DNA from: Diplolepis rosae
Taxonomy: Eukaryota; Arthropoda; Insecta; Hymenoptera; Diplolepididae
NCBI GenBank assembly: GCA_030998225.1
Contig: JAPYXD010000727.1
Coordinates: 6,076,001 to 6,140,000, forward strand
DNA length: 64,000 nucleotides
Direction of reading: 5' to 3'
Positions 21,703 through 32,089 of the stretch are shown here, piece after piece. Under the pieces are notes generated by a model, which saw only the letters and a list, made by a program, of their open reading frames with translations, had not been told where the DNA came from and did no database searches. How positions within the stretch are numbered: position 1 is the stretch's first letter; the number at the start of each line of letters is the position of its first letter. A program made the position numbers and the translations under genes.

Positions 21703-21771
21703 ATGCGAATCGATAGTTCTATCTCTATCTTACTCCCGTCATTTAAAAAAGATAGAACTATCGATTCGCAT
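21703..21771. repeat. Perfect 22-bp inverted repeat
   Basis: ATGCGAATCGATAGTTCTAT plus CT at 21703-21724 pairs exactly with 21750-21771 across a 25-base spacer. It sits between the MITE and a half foldback element. Confidence 0.85.
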
Positions 21772-21797
21772 ACGAAAAACATTCGAAGGTTTAGGGA

Positions 21798-22158
21798 ATA
21801 GCAATTTGCTTATAAAAATTTCGTTTCGGAAAATGTATTTTTAATGGTTTCAGCCATTAAAGAATTTATTTTTAAAAATCAGAAACGGTGAAGTTGTGAG
21901 AAATCTTTTCTCTGAAAAAATGATTCATGATTTATTAGAATCGCATAATTTTTTAAAAATTTGGTAAGAAGTGATAAGAAAAAAAGTTGGGTCAAAAATA
22001 AAATTTATTAATAAAATTTGTTTTCTGTGTTTCAAGTTTTTTTCATGTAAAATAATCTTATCTCTTTCAAAATAGCCCTTCAATAATAATATTGTTATTC
22101 TTGAAAGCAAAATTATCTATTTTTGCCTGAGGTCTAATTTTCGTGGATGAAAACTACC
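21798..22158. mobile_element. Half copy of TTAA foldback family KP
   Basis: Only the right arm is present: starts at the family centre (ATAGCAATTTGCTTATAAAA) and ends …GGTCTAATTTTCGTGGATGA then AAACTACC-TTAT. The flank TTAT is a one-base change from TTAA. Single-arm form suggests deletion of the other arm, perhaps near the hairpin at 21703. Confidence 0.65.
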
Positions 22159-22169
22159 TTATAAAAATC

Positions 22170-23155
22170 TTCAGATTTTGGTCAAATTTCTTCAAATTTG
22201 AAGAAAAATCCTTAGACCTTGCAGCACTGGTTTCATATTACCGAATTAATAAACGATGAAATGAAATTGAAGCGAAAAATTGATTGTGAAGAGTTCGCGG
22301 TAACTTTTTATTCTGTCGATGGAGTGAATTATAAAAATTCGCGCAAGTTCAGAGATCGAAGAAAGCTCGATTAATTTTTCCGCCCTATAGCTGGGAAAGT
22401 TTCCTGGATGGCGCATTCTTTTCAGAAAGGATGCGGGGATAACAAATTAGTTTCCCGCCATGGCTAAAGTTTCAGGATCTTGAGCAGTCTGAAGTAGCTT
22501 CCGTCCAACGTCTACGTGAGGTTCGGAATTCAGCTGGAGTCCTCGGGAATAGCAATTAACAGCCGGTGCAAGAGAGAGTTTGATTACCATCGACCTTATC
22601 CTTCCTCAGGCGTCCTCTATTTCCCTTTAGTAAGTTCCTCCCTCGACTTCCTTGTCAGCTTGTTTTTCGCCTCGCTTCTTTTTATGGAAGAAAGCGAGAC
22701 GTGCTGAGAAATTAGCAAGAAACTCTTTGGACAAGACTGAATGTTCGAAAACTGAGACAATGGAGGAACTTACGGTTTTGTCTTTAACAAGAGAGAAACT
22801 CGAGGTTCACGGAAAGGTAGTTCAGCAGACATCTTTTGGGGCAAGGTAAGCAGTTTAATTTGTTTACGTCTTCACCGCAAGAGAATTTGCTAGTTCCGTT
22901 GAGCCCTCCGGAGATTTCAGTCAACACCTTCGGAAACTGGCAAGGGAGCAATGTTCCTCACCCAGAAACAGAAATAAATTCGCAAGCTTCAAGAAAAAGG
23001 GATTTAATCCTGTTAGATAAACAGATATACTGGGTAATTGTCATAGACTGAAGAGAAAACGGATTGAAACGAATCCAGGTGAATTAACCAAATTTTAACC
23101 GCATTTGTACGGACGAATTAAAATCAATTGGAGTTTGATTTAAAATCTCACGAGT
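22170..23155. other. Unique stretch, no gene supported
   Basis: Higher GC than its flanks from 22380 to 23000. Three short overlapping plus frames (22516-23051) are in different phases with no domain or splice pattern. Confidence 0.3.
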
Positions 23156-23159
23156 CAAA

Positions 23160-23700
23160 ATAAGTTTGGGCGCGCCTAGGGCACGCTTTTTAATTGTCGC
23201 GCTTCACGCTCCGAAATATTTCTGTAACTTTCTAATAATTTTGATGATTAAATAAAATGTATCTTCCATATATCTCAAAAAGGAAAAAAATTTGTATACT
23301 GTTTTTAAGGAAACGATTTTTTATTTTAACGCTTATTTTGTATCTCACATATTTTGGTTAAGAAAATGAATTTTTGTTTTGCAATAGTGTTTTTTTAAAA
23401 CCAAAACATAAAATATACATCCTGTCGAAAAATGTCCTAATAAGAATTTGTAGACCTCATTTGGGCAAATCATTTTCCATCTCAACGTTTTTCTCGTATG
23501 TCACATATTTTGTTTAAATAATGGAATTTTTGAATTTTAATCGTATTTTTTTAAATTAAAATGAAAAATATACGTTTTATCAGAAACTATGCAAGACAAA
23601 ATCTGTAGATCTTATTGAAACGAATAATTCTGCAAACTTACATTTTTTTCGTATTTTACATATTATTGTTAAAAAATGTTATTAGGATAATTATTAAAAT
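23160..23700. mobile_element. Family C repeat, partial
   Basis: Begins GGGCGCGCCTAGGGCACGC and TCGCGCTTCACGCTCCG, then tandem-like diverged subunits with the word TTTTTCGTATTTTACATATT. Truncated on the right compared with 40545-41365. Confidence 0.6.
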
Positions 23701-23987
23701 TTTTAAAATATTAGCGATTTAGGGGAAATCGAGGTGCAATGGTAATTATTCCTATCAGGCTAGAAATTTTTCGCAGTCAAAATACTAAAGTTTCGAAAAA
23801 TGATATTAAACTTTAGTATATAGGTTATAGTAAAGTTTGATACAATCTATAGTAAATTATAATATAATTCATCTAAAATTTAATATTTCGCTGAGAAGAA
23901 TTCTCACTATGACACGTTTTTCCCTAACTTGAAACGTAGTTTAGCAACAATTTTAAACTTGAGTTTCTCCGTGCAGCAACGAACTTA

Positions 23988-24677
23988 TACTGTTGCAAAT
24001 TTTCTGAAATTTCGAAATTTTTAAATTTAAATTAAATTGAATAATTAATATATAATTATAATTAAATTAATAATATGAAATTGACAAAACTTTTAAGAAA
24101 ACGTATCTTAAAGGGCCTAGCCGGATTTCCATGTAAAAAAGGCCCCCAGCCCAAATGAGATCTAGTATTAAGTATTCGAAGGCCTTTGCCCTAAGATTGT
24201 TTTGTACAAATTTCAACCCTATAGCCGCCATATTGGATGAGTTATCACTGATTATGCAAATTTCGTTATTTGCATTTTTTACCTCAACTAATACTTGAGA
24301 AAATCTGAAAAAATTCACAGCATTTAGTCTTTTCAAGAGAAACTTCTGTACATTTTTCGTGAATTTTTGCGTGTAAAATTCACAAAGAAAAAAATTGCAA
24401 AATTTTTGCATTCAATTTTTTTGATTAAAAAATTTGAAAACAAAGTTGAGTTTTTCGTCAATAATCTGTCTACTTAAGACGCGTATGTCATAATTTTTCC
24501 AGACTTTTAAAAAATGTGGACGACACTTAAAAAATCGATAATATCCAAAATGTATAAAACTTCAGTTACTTAGAACTTAAATTTTTTTCTTAAATCTATC
24601 CTAACTTTATGAAATTGTAACTGTATAAAGCTTCAGTTATGTGTATCGGAAAATTTCGGCGTAAATTGCTAACAGTG
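23988..24677. mobile_element. Tc1/mariner-type MITE (family F), copy 3
   Basis: Left end TA-TACTGTTGCAAATTTTC, right end GTAAATTGCTAACAGTG-TA. TA on both sides. A 114-codon minus frame at 24067-24411 lies inside it and has no recognisable motif. It sits in a sequence that is also found around family F copy 4 (GGTGCAATGGTAATTATTCC at about 23730). Confidence 0.55.
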
Positions 24678-24679
24678 TA

Positions 24680-25830
24680 TTCAATTGCAAATTTTAAAGA
24701 AAGCAAAACTGACTTTGAAACTAACGCGTTCAAAAAATGTATTATATTTAAAATATTTATACTTTTTTTCAATAAAAGGACCCGTTCCCTTTCGACAATC
24801 GACTAATTGCGTGGGAAACTTAACGTACAATTTACACACCCACACGTATGAGAATAAAAATCGAGAGGTCATGGGAATCTGGAAAAATGTGTCCTTTCTT
24901 CAAAGAATCCTGGTTTAATAATTAAATATTAAGTACCGTTTCAAAAGTCACTTGAGTACTGAAATCCATCCGATAAAAAAACGTAACTACGGTTTTTATA
25001 AAGGGTCGGCAGCTAAAGCCATAACCGTAACAAATAACAAGTAACCTAACACGCCACCGAAAATTTCTTTACGAATTTCTCGGGTGGCCCAAGCGTGCCT
25101 AATCTTCTTCGTTCACCATATAATTATTTCAGATATTACGTTGAGAACATAGAGGAAAGATTATATTGACAGGAGAGCGTTTATCTCGTCTAACTCGTGT
25201 ATTCACTTCTTCGAGGAATAACACGCGAGGAGATGGTCTGTCATTTATACTAAAACGATGTAATTTGAGAAGCAACCCACAATGTTGAAAAACAACCGAC
25301 AATGTAAAGAAGGACCACACATAACACTTTTACACTGACAAGTGTGTGTTTAAATATGGTAGATAGTTACTTAATCTTTATAGTTAATAAACCTTTATAT
25401 CCTCTGAAATTTTATAGGTTTTGAATTTTTATAGTTAGGTACTGGAAATTTATAACCAACCAGTAATGAGGTGATTCCGGTGCACCAATTCTAATAAAAA
25501 AGATGAAAAAGTCAGATAAAAAGAGAAAAGAAAAATAGAGGGTACGTATTTCTTAAGAGTGGATGATCTCGAAGGATACGCGCTATGTTTGTCTCGGGAC
25601 ATCAGTTATGGGCATTAGGTTTATATTACGGCTCGCACGTTACAGAAGAAAACGAGCACAGTCCTTTTCGCCCGTGAAGAAGGACCATCTTTCATCTGGG
25701 GAAAAGAAAAGTGATAAAGCTACGTTGGGAGGAATAGCTGTTAAAAAATATGCATATTAAAATCTCGCTCTTTGTTATCAGATGTGGATAAAATCCATGC
25801 ATACAAATTACATCAATATTGTACGAGTTT
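24680..25830. other. Unique stretch, no gene supported
   Basis: Overlapping antisense frames near 24681-24918 and isolated frames at 25129-25320 and 25563-25760 lack motifs. No repeats noticed. Confidence 0.3.
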
Positions 25831-26448
25831 TGAGAATTAGTTCGTTTTAATAAGTTTTTCAAAATATGCCATAGTTACAAGGATTCTTTTTTTTTTATGA
25901 TCAACAAATCCTTATTAATTTCAAAGGTCTTGGAACTTGAAACACTTTTTTCAAAAATTTCGAAACTAGACTTGCCTTCAAAATTAGACCAAAACCTTTT
26001 TTAAATGCCAATTATTATCAGAGTTATTAATATTTTTAAAAATTAAAATTTTGCCTTTAACTTGTATTCATTAGATGCAAAATTTCATTAACACCATCTT
26101 GGGACTTTTTCATAACGTACCGTTATATTAGCTTGGAATTTAATAGTTTACAACTTAAGGGGATTCGCCACCTTTAATATTTTTTTACTTCAGACCTTCC
26201 ATATAATTTTTTTTATGATTAGTATCTTTATTTAGGAAGATTTAACGTTTTTTTTTTTTTAACCAATTGATGTCATGATTATTTGTTTATTTCGTTCCTT
26301 ACAATGTGTGGCAACTTTTCGGATATTGAAAATAAGGTAACATGACTGAAAAAAAAGTTACAAATAAAATAAAATTGAAAAAGAAATAAAAATATCCCGA
26401 AATGTAAAAATTTATCTAGTTATTTTTTTAGCTAGAGTGCTTTCCATA

Positions 26449-27569
26449 CACTGAGAGACTTTTCGTTAGAGTAAATGATAAAGATGAATCAAAATTTAGT
26501 ATAATATTGTTTCAAAATGGGGCAAGCCGAGGCTTTATTATACTTATTCATATTATGACATCGAAGTTTGATATAGTCATAACGGTCTTTAATATATGAA
26601 GAAGATAAAGTAGTATTTTATATACTAAATATTATGAATCTCTATTAGAGAAATTGAAAGTACGAGAAAATGATATTATGATTACTAAGTTGTCTAAAAA
26701 TAATTTGAGTAAGATAAATAATGAATATCACATTTTGGAAAGCATGTTTGAGAAATTCATATTATGAATATGAACTTGCCAGAAACCTCACGATGCGCAG
26801 CAAAAATCAAAACATTCATTCTCGGTTTTTCATATAATTTGTTTGAGAATGTCGTCCGAGTACTTCCGACGTTATCCGAATAGCTTCGTAGACTCGAATC
26901 CAAGTCTGCCCAACCCCCAACTCAGTAGTGGCTTATAAGCGACATTTATTTCGGAATATGGCAAGCGAGAATAGCCGAGAGGCTTTAGGCGTTAGGAATG
27001 CGTTTAGTTACGTCGATATAGGTACAGTTTTTTTTAGGGGGTTCGAACCCAAAAGCGATTCTGAAATTTTAATTTCAAGCGTATGCGAATATAAATAGCG
27101 TAGCATTGTGTACTTAAATATATGAACATAACTAAGGTATGATAATAATATTTGTGTATGTGTTTCCACTGAAACCTCCCCTCTTCTGAGTGCCCAAAGC
27201 TCTCCCCTCTATCTTCCTCTTGCTTCGCACGCGTTAGAAAAAGACACCACAATCCATAACCCGGAGACGTCCCTTCTGAAGGTCAAACTTTTTGGTGGAG
27301 TGAGTGATTTTTCATATAGTGGTTTTCAGATTCACATATTCTTTGTTTCGCTTCGAAACTTTGATATAGTAAATTTCAAATTCTCGTAGGTTTTATAGCA
27401 GTTAGTAAAACATATATTCCATTTATTCAAACGAAAATATTAATTTCGCCGCTTGAAAACCACTATATTAATTTCTGATACGTAAACCCCGTTTGCCTCA
27501 CTTTGAAACGATATTATACTAAAATATGATTCACTTTTACGATTTATTCTAACGAAAAGTCTCTCAGTG
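26449..27569. mobile_element. Family E, Tc1/mariner-type element inside family D
   Basis: TA-flanked (26447-26448, 27570-27571). Inverted ends begin CACTGAGAGACTTTTCGTTA and extend about 80 bp with few differences, through TTAGTATAATATTGTTTCAAA. Interior 26760-27490 is mostly single-copy and contains a tRNA-like unit. No transposase frame. Confidence 0.75.
26961..27055 (+). pseudogene. tRNA-like unit with A and B boxes (dead)
   Basis: A-box-like TAGCCGAGAGG at 26972-26982 and B-box-like GGTTCGAACCC at 27040-27050 fit the internal RNA polymerase III promoter. GCCGAGAGGCTTTAGGCGTTAGG resembles the D-arm region of a leucine or serine tRNA. Eight consecutive T bases at 27028-27035 lie between the boxes and should stop polymerase III. 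Acceptor arms do not pair well. Either a tRNA pseudogene or the head of a tRNA-derived SINE. Confidence 0.5.
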
Positions 27570-27879
27570 TACCCAAGAAGTTGCTACGCATTGTAAGGAA
27601 CAAAATAAAAAAAGAATCATGAAAAGTGGTTAAAAAACAAAAAAGTGATTCAAAGTCAAAAAATGTCAAACAAATGTCCAAAAAATTTAGTTTAAAAACA
27701 CGTAAAGGTGCTGGAATTTTAAAAATAAAGGTACTAAACATAAAAAAAATTATATGGAAGGTCTAAACTCAAAAAATAACTATAAAAATATTAAAGATGG
27801 CGGATCCCCTTAAGACACTTTGACAATAGCTGAAACAACAGATGAACCTATAATTCCCAACCGTAGTGTATGTACTTAT

Positions 27880-28410
27880 AGCAAATATACATTGGCTGCA
27901 TAGTAGAAAAGAAAAGAAATAAAAGAAGTGAATTGTAAAGCCATAAGATCGCGACTTGACAAAAGATTACGATTCAGTGGATAAGAAAAGATTTTTCGAT
28001 TTTGATTTGCAGCACTCAAGGTTTCCCTTGGCACTCGCTCTTTGGTCTTTTTCCGAGTCCGAAAAGAGCGTGAGAATCCGACAGTGGGCATAAGTGTGAG
28101 TTTGAGTGCGTGCCCCCACGCCCTGAATGTCGCACTCACTGCGGGCTGATTGTGCATACGCAGTTGTGACGCGTCACACATTGCTTTGTGCGTGTAAAAA
28201 TGGAAGTACGTGCTCTTATATGTGGCAAGTGCTTAAAGACCTCAAGAGGGCCTAAACTGTCGAGATAGGAAGAAATGAGTGGAGAGACAAAGAGGGAAAA
28301 AGGACGTTAAAAGGGGCCCCAATCTATCTAAGAGAATGCGATATTGAAGAAAAATTTTAATGAATGAATAGCATCATTAATGAGCATTAAAAATGTATTT
28401 TATTATTATC
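27880..28410. other. Unique stretch, no gene supported
   Basis: A 101-codon minus frame (27876-28181) covers a CpG-rich segment near 28000-28180 but has no recognised domain. Confidence 0.3.
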
Positions 28411-28413
28411 ATA

Positions 28414-28689
28414 CTCTTCACCCTAAATACGAAATAGTAAAAACTCACTGATTGAGAGTGAAATACCACTGTTTCGAATGTTACAAGTCTTCCACATAGA
28501 AATCAGTAGAATTTACCTGATTCCACCAGGGAAACTGTCTGGTTGATCAGTAAAATATACTGGTCAACAGTGAAATTCGCTGGTCAACCAGTGAGTTTCC
28601 CTAGTGATATCAGTTAAATTTCACTGATTCTATGTGAAAGACTTATAACATTCGAAACAGTGGTTTCTCACTGTTTCGGATTTAGAGAG
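28414..28689. mobile_element. MITE related to the CTCTCTAAATC family, copy 3
   Basis: Ends CTCTTCACCCTAAATACGAA and CGGATTTAGAGAG are inverted, with long inner arms (CACTGTTTCGAATGTTACAA against its complement). Left flank TA, right flank TT. Middle has paired CTGGTTGATCAGT-like blocks. Confidence 0.65.
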
Positions 28690-28707
28690 TTTGAACGATT
28701 TATTATA

Positions 28708-29265
28708 CAGTCCGCGCTCTCTATAGGGCCACTCTCAATAGGGCCTCTACCCCTAATCTGTACTCGACGCTTCCCCCACCATGTGCACTGCTTAAATTAA
28801 TTTCCACCGTTCTCAATAGGGCTGCGCGATCAATACACTAAGAGAAGAATATATCAAGTATACATAAAGTTGATTATGGCGAAATAATTGTAAATTAGAA
28901 TGAAATTGCAATCATATTAACTATTAATAAATTTTTGAAAGTAAATGCTCCGTTATCTTTGCTAATTAAAAAGGAAATGGTCACTCAGAACCAAAATTAT
29001 TCGTTTCTTGAACAAGATCCTTTATTATTTAATAGTACCAAAATTTTGGTACTTAAATATTACATTTACGTAGGTGCACAAAGCAAATTCGATTACAATT
29101 GTTAATGAGTTTTGGTTTGTCTCGCAGCAACGTTTCGAGCGGCCCTATTGAGGAAGGTAAAAAGTTATTCGAGCGCGCTCGCTATGGCGAGTGGAGGGGG
29201 AAGGCTTTTTCTAAGAAAACACTTTCCCTAACCACCAGAGGCGGCCCTATAGAGAGCGCGGACTG
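28708..29265. mobile_element. TA-flanked pogo/mariner-like MITE (family M)
   Basis: Starts TA-CAGTCCGCGCTCTCTATAGG and ends CCTATAGAGAGCGCGGACTG-TA (TA at 28706-28707 and 29266-29267). Perfect inverted ends of at least 23 bp. Internal direct or inverted echoes GGGCC and CGAGCGCGCTCG. A short plus frame at 29099-29356 runs out of the element and is not a gene. CAGT termini with TA suit the pogo or mariner group. Confidence 0.8.
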
Positions 29266-29269
29266 TACC

Positions 29270-30710
29270 AAGGTTTCATCATATGAACTTTTGTTATTTG
29301 TTGTTACTTTATTCTCATATTTATCTTTTTCCTTCTTTTATTATTTTATGATTTGACCTAAAACTGATAAGGTAAAGGCTGCAGATTGCTGTAGAAATCA
29401 ATTTCTATTAGATATTATCTTAGAGACACTATTATCTATTTAGTCGATAATGCTTCAACTCTATCTGGGTTAGGAAAGCAAGTGACATAACGCATGAAAT
29501 TCGTATCACTGCGGGGGTAAAGATTCCAACTCATTTTTCTCGATATGACTGTAAAATGTGGTTTGACATTATCTTTTATCAACAGTTTCGCTTTAGTATA
29601 TACTCTATTTGCACGCAAAGGAGCGCTTATTACGTTGCCTAATGCAAATTATATAAAAGTACGTTACGCCAAATCGAGCATGGCGAAACTTCAGTCATTC
29701 GTATGCAACGAAAGCTCGCGTGTCCGAACGATACAATAGAAAAAGATAAAAACTTCCAAAAGTGACGAACTCGACGCAAGTATATAATAATAAGAAAATG
29801 AATAAATATGTCAAATTGACATAAGAAATATTTTATATATGAGTCTATGTCATTTATCAGTCAGATTCAAAGCATTCGACGCCTATGAGTTAGACCACCT
29901 CCGACCTCATCGTTCGGTTCATTGACAATTTAGCCCTTCCTGTTGTCGAAACGGGTCACGACGTTCGAATGCCATTGTAGCCGACTTAATTCGGGATCAC
30001 GAGGATTACTTATTCTAACGTCATTGACGAAAGTGAATCACTAAATTAAACGCTGAATTTGCCTTTTTCTCGTTCGATGTTTCATCACATCAATCTTCTA
30101 ATGAATTCTCTGGAAAATACATTGATTCCATTGAGTTTGCTTTTAGTATATTATTTTTTCTTCAACCAGTAGATAAATAAATTATTGATAATTAACAATA
30201 GCCGAATAAACTTCTTTGATTAACTATGGAATTAAAAGGCCAGTTAGACGATTCTAGGCATTCTTCACTGAGGATTTCGGAGTATGCAATCCAATTTGGA
30301 AGGGTTAAATCAACGCACTCGCGAAATTCGCTATTCAGCACCCCAGGTTGCTTGGTGGTATTTGTCAAATGCGGCGGAGGCTGCGTCAAGACGTGCGAAG
30401 AGGCACGACAGAGTAAATTACATTATCGTCGACTGACGCTCAAATGCGTTTCTGTATCAAATCTATATCCGGTATGAAATCAAAGCTAGAAAATACACGT
30501 GCTATGAATCTGTAGAGACCTTTACTCCTATCAACTAGAGTAGAATCAAGCATAGAGCACACCTATATAATTCATATACAGATTCTAGTTATGACTCCAC
30601 CAGGGATGGGGAAGTGAGTCACGGAAATGGTGAATATCTACATCTCATTTAACTATAGGTTCTACAATACTACCTACTACTATATAGTATATATATAATA
30701 CAACTACACC
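29270..30710. other. Unique stretch, no gene supported
   Basis: Frames at 29436-29739 and 30192-30477 occur as antisense pairs. No splice or domain evidence. Confidence 0.3.
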
Positions 30711-30931
30711 ATATACTGCTGTGCAAAAGCACTTGTTTTTAACCATTCACATAAAAGCTTCTAATTTATAAAATACCTAACAATGAATTTCTTCTTTAGA
30801 ATAACATGGAAGGTAACAAAATTCTGCCTTCAATAAAACGAAATGTTTTGGGCCATTATTAACGAAGATTTTGCCAAAAAGAGGAAAAATTCAAAGCCTT
30901 TTAAAATTTCGAATAACTCTTGAAATAATGA

Positions 30932-31140
30932 TGTACTTACAGTTTTGAACGTTCATTGAACGATGAAAAAAATTTTTTTTCCATAAAAAATTAATTATTA
31001 TATTTATATTCAGGGCCCTCCAAATATAAAATCGTTCATGAACAATACACTATTTTTTAATTTTCTGGACCAAAAACTAATCATTTAGTTTAACAAAAAA
31101 ATTTTTCATCGTTCAATGAATGTTTAAAACTGTAAGTACA
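30932..31140. mobile_element. Family I MITE, 209 bp, 11-bp target duplication
   Basis: Starts TGTACTTACAGTTTTGAACG and ends with its complement. Arms of about 39 bp contain a nested palindrome CGTTCATTGAACG. Flanked on both sides by TGAAATAATGA (30921-30931, 31141-31151). A second copy at 48247-49331 also shows an 11-bp duplication. This length points to a Mutator-like origin. No frame. Confidence 0.75.
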
Positions 31141-31294
31141 TGAAATAATGAATATTTTTCAACTTTTCTTGACTCATTTCAAAATGAGATTTAAGTAGAA
31201 TGTAAGAAGAAAATTTTAATCATTTTTTCTTGAATGCAGCCGAAATCGAAGCTCAGAACAAAAAAGTTGTAAAACTTCAAATTTGTGAAATTAT

Positions 31295-31635
31295 GTAAAT
31301 TTGAATATTTATGGTGTACTTAGTTGGCTTTAGGGTCCAGAAAAAATGTAAACTCAAGGTTTCATATTTTCAAACGTTTCGACTCAGGTTGGAGTCCTCA
31401 TCAGTGAGAATTTATTTCTATAAAAAATACAAAGGAGGAATCTTAAAAATTGCCCCTGTGACGGATAAACATTGTAGTAAAAAAGTGATATAAAAGAATT
31501 ACAGGTGTGAAAATATAAAATTGGACTAAATAAATAAATTTGCGATACAGTAAAACTGTAACAAAACTGTACAAAAAATTTTTCTGTAAAATTACTAAAG
31601 AGAACCTTAAAGAATAGCACGTGTGACGGATAAAA
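31295..31635 (-). mobile_element. Penelope-like hammerhead insertion, 341 bp
   Basis: Flanked by perfect 10-bp repeats GTGAAATTAT (31285-31294, 31636-31645) inside the family J element. Minus-strand order: CACACGTGCTATTC block, roughly 130-bp spacer repeating GTCACAGGGGC-like words, hammerhead, then TTTCTGGACCCTAAAGCCAA at the 3' side. No protein frame. Best-preserved member of the 300-340 bp class. Confidence 0.7.
31366..31412 (-). ncRNA. Hammerhead ribozyme motif, intact core
   Basis: Minus strand CTGATGA (31404-31398), then G, GACTC, loop CAACCT, GAGTC, GAAAC (31380-31376) and GTTTGAAAA. Stem II is five perfect pairs. Stem I forms from TTCTCA and TGAAAA with one mismatch. Stem III is the short ACGT palindrome. 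Confidence 0.75.
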
Positions 31636-32089
31636 GTGAAATTATTTATTTATTTTATATTATCAATTTTTATCATTTTTAAAATCGATTTTTTAAGTAT
31701 AAAAATTCTTTGTATTCTCAAAACTTTGTTTTTTTTCAATTTTAACTTCAATAATATCAAGAAAAAATCTATCAAAATATATTTGATACGTTGCTAATAG
31801 TCTGTGTAAATTTACCTTTACAATAAGCTGAGAAAAGTTCAAAAATGCCCATTGTTTCAAGAGTTGTTTAAAATTCTCGAAAACTTTAAAATCTTGACTT
31901 ATTTTCGCAATATCTTCGTTAATAATTGACTAAAACATTTCATTTTGGGGTCATTAAATGCAGAATTTTGTTACCTTCTATGTTATTCTAAGGAAAAAAT
32001 GCATTGTTAGGTATTTTTTTGATTAGATACTTTTATGTGAATGGTTAAAAACAAGTTCCTGGCGACTTTTGCTCAGCAGTGTACCTATG

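Larger units (their letters stand above)
26159..27809. mobile_element. Family D TTAA element, complete ends, interrupted
   Basis: Starts TTAA-GGGGATTCGCCACCTTTAAT and ends ATTAAAGATGGCGGATCCCC-TTAA, with TTAA at 26155-26158 and 27810-27813. Foldback arms of about 290 bp flank an inserted element (26449-27569). TTAA duplication with GGGG termini suggests Kolobok-like, or a piggyBac relative. Nonautonomous. Confidence 0.75.
25850..27875. mobile_element. Mariner-like element (family L), interrupted remnant
   Basis: 25990-26154 (TTTTGCCTTTAACTTGTATT …) and 27814-27865 (ACACTTTGACAATAGCTGAA … CCTATAATTCCCAACCGTA) correspond to the right part of the complete family L copy at 53762-55386. Between them sits family D. 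The left terminus is not found. Confidence 0.5.
30714..32081. mobile_element. Mariner-like foldback element (family J), with two insertions
   Basis: Ends are TA-TACTGCTGTGCAAAAG and CTTTTGCTCAGCAGTG-TA. Arms extend through CTTGTTTTTAACCATTCACA and its complement, and ATTAACGAAGATTTTGCC-like inner blocks. Two foreign pieces sit inside: family I (30932-31140) and a hammerhead insertion (31295-31635), each with its own duplication. No transposase. Confidence 0.7.
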
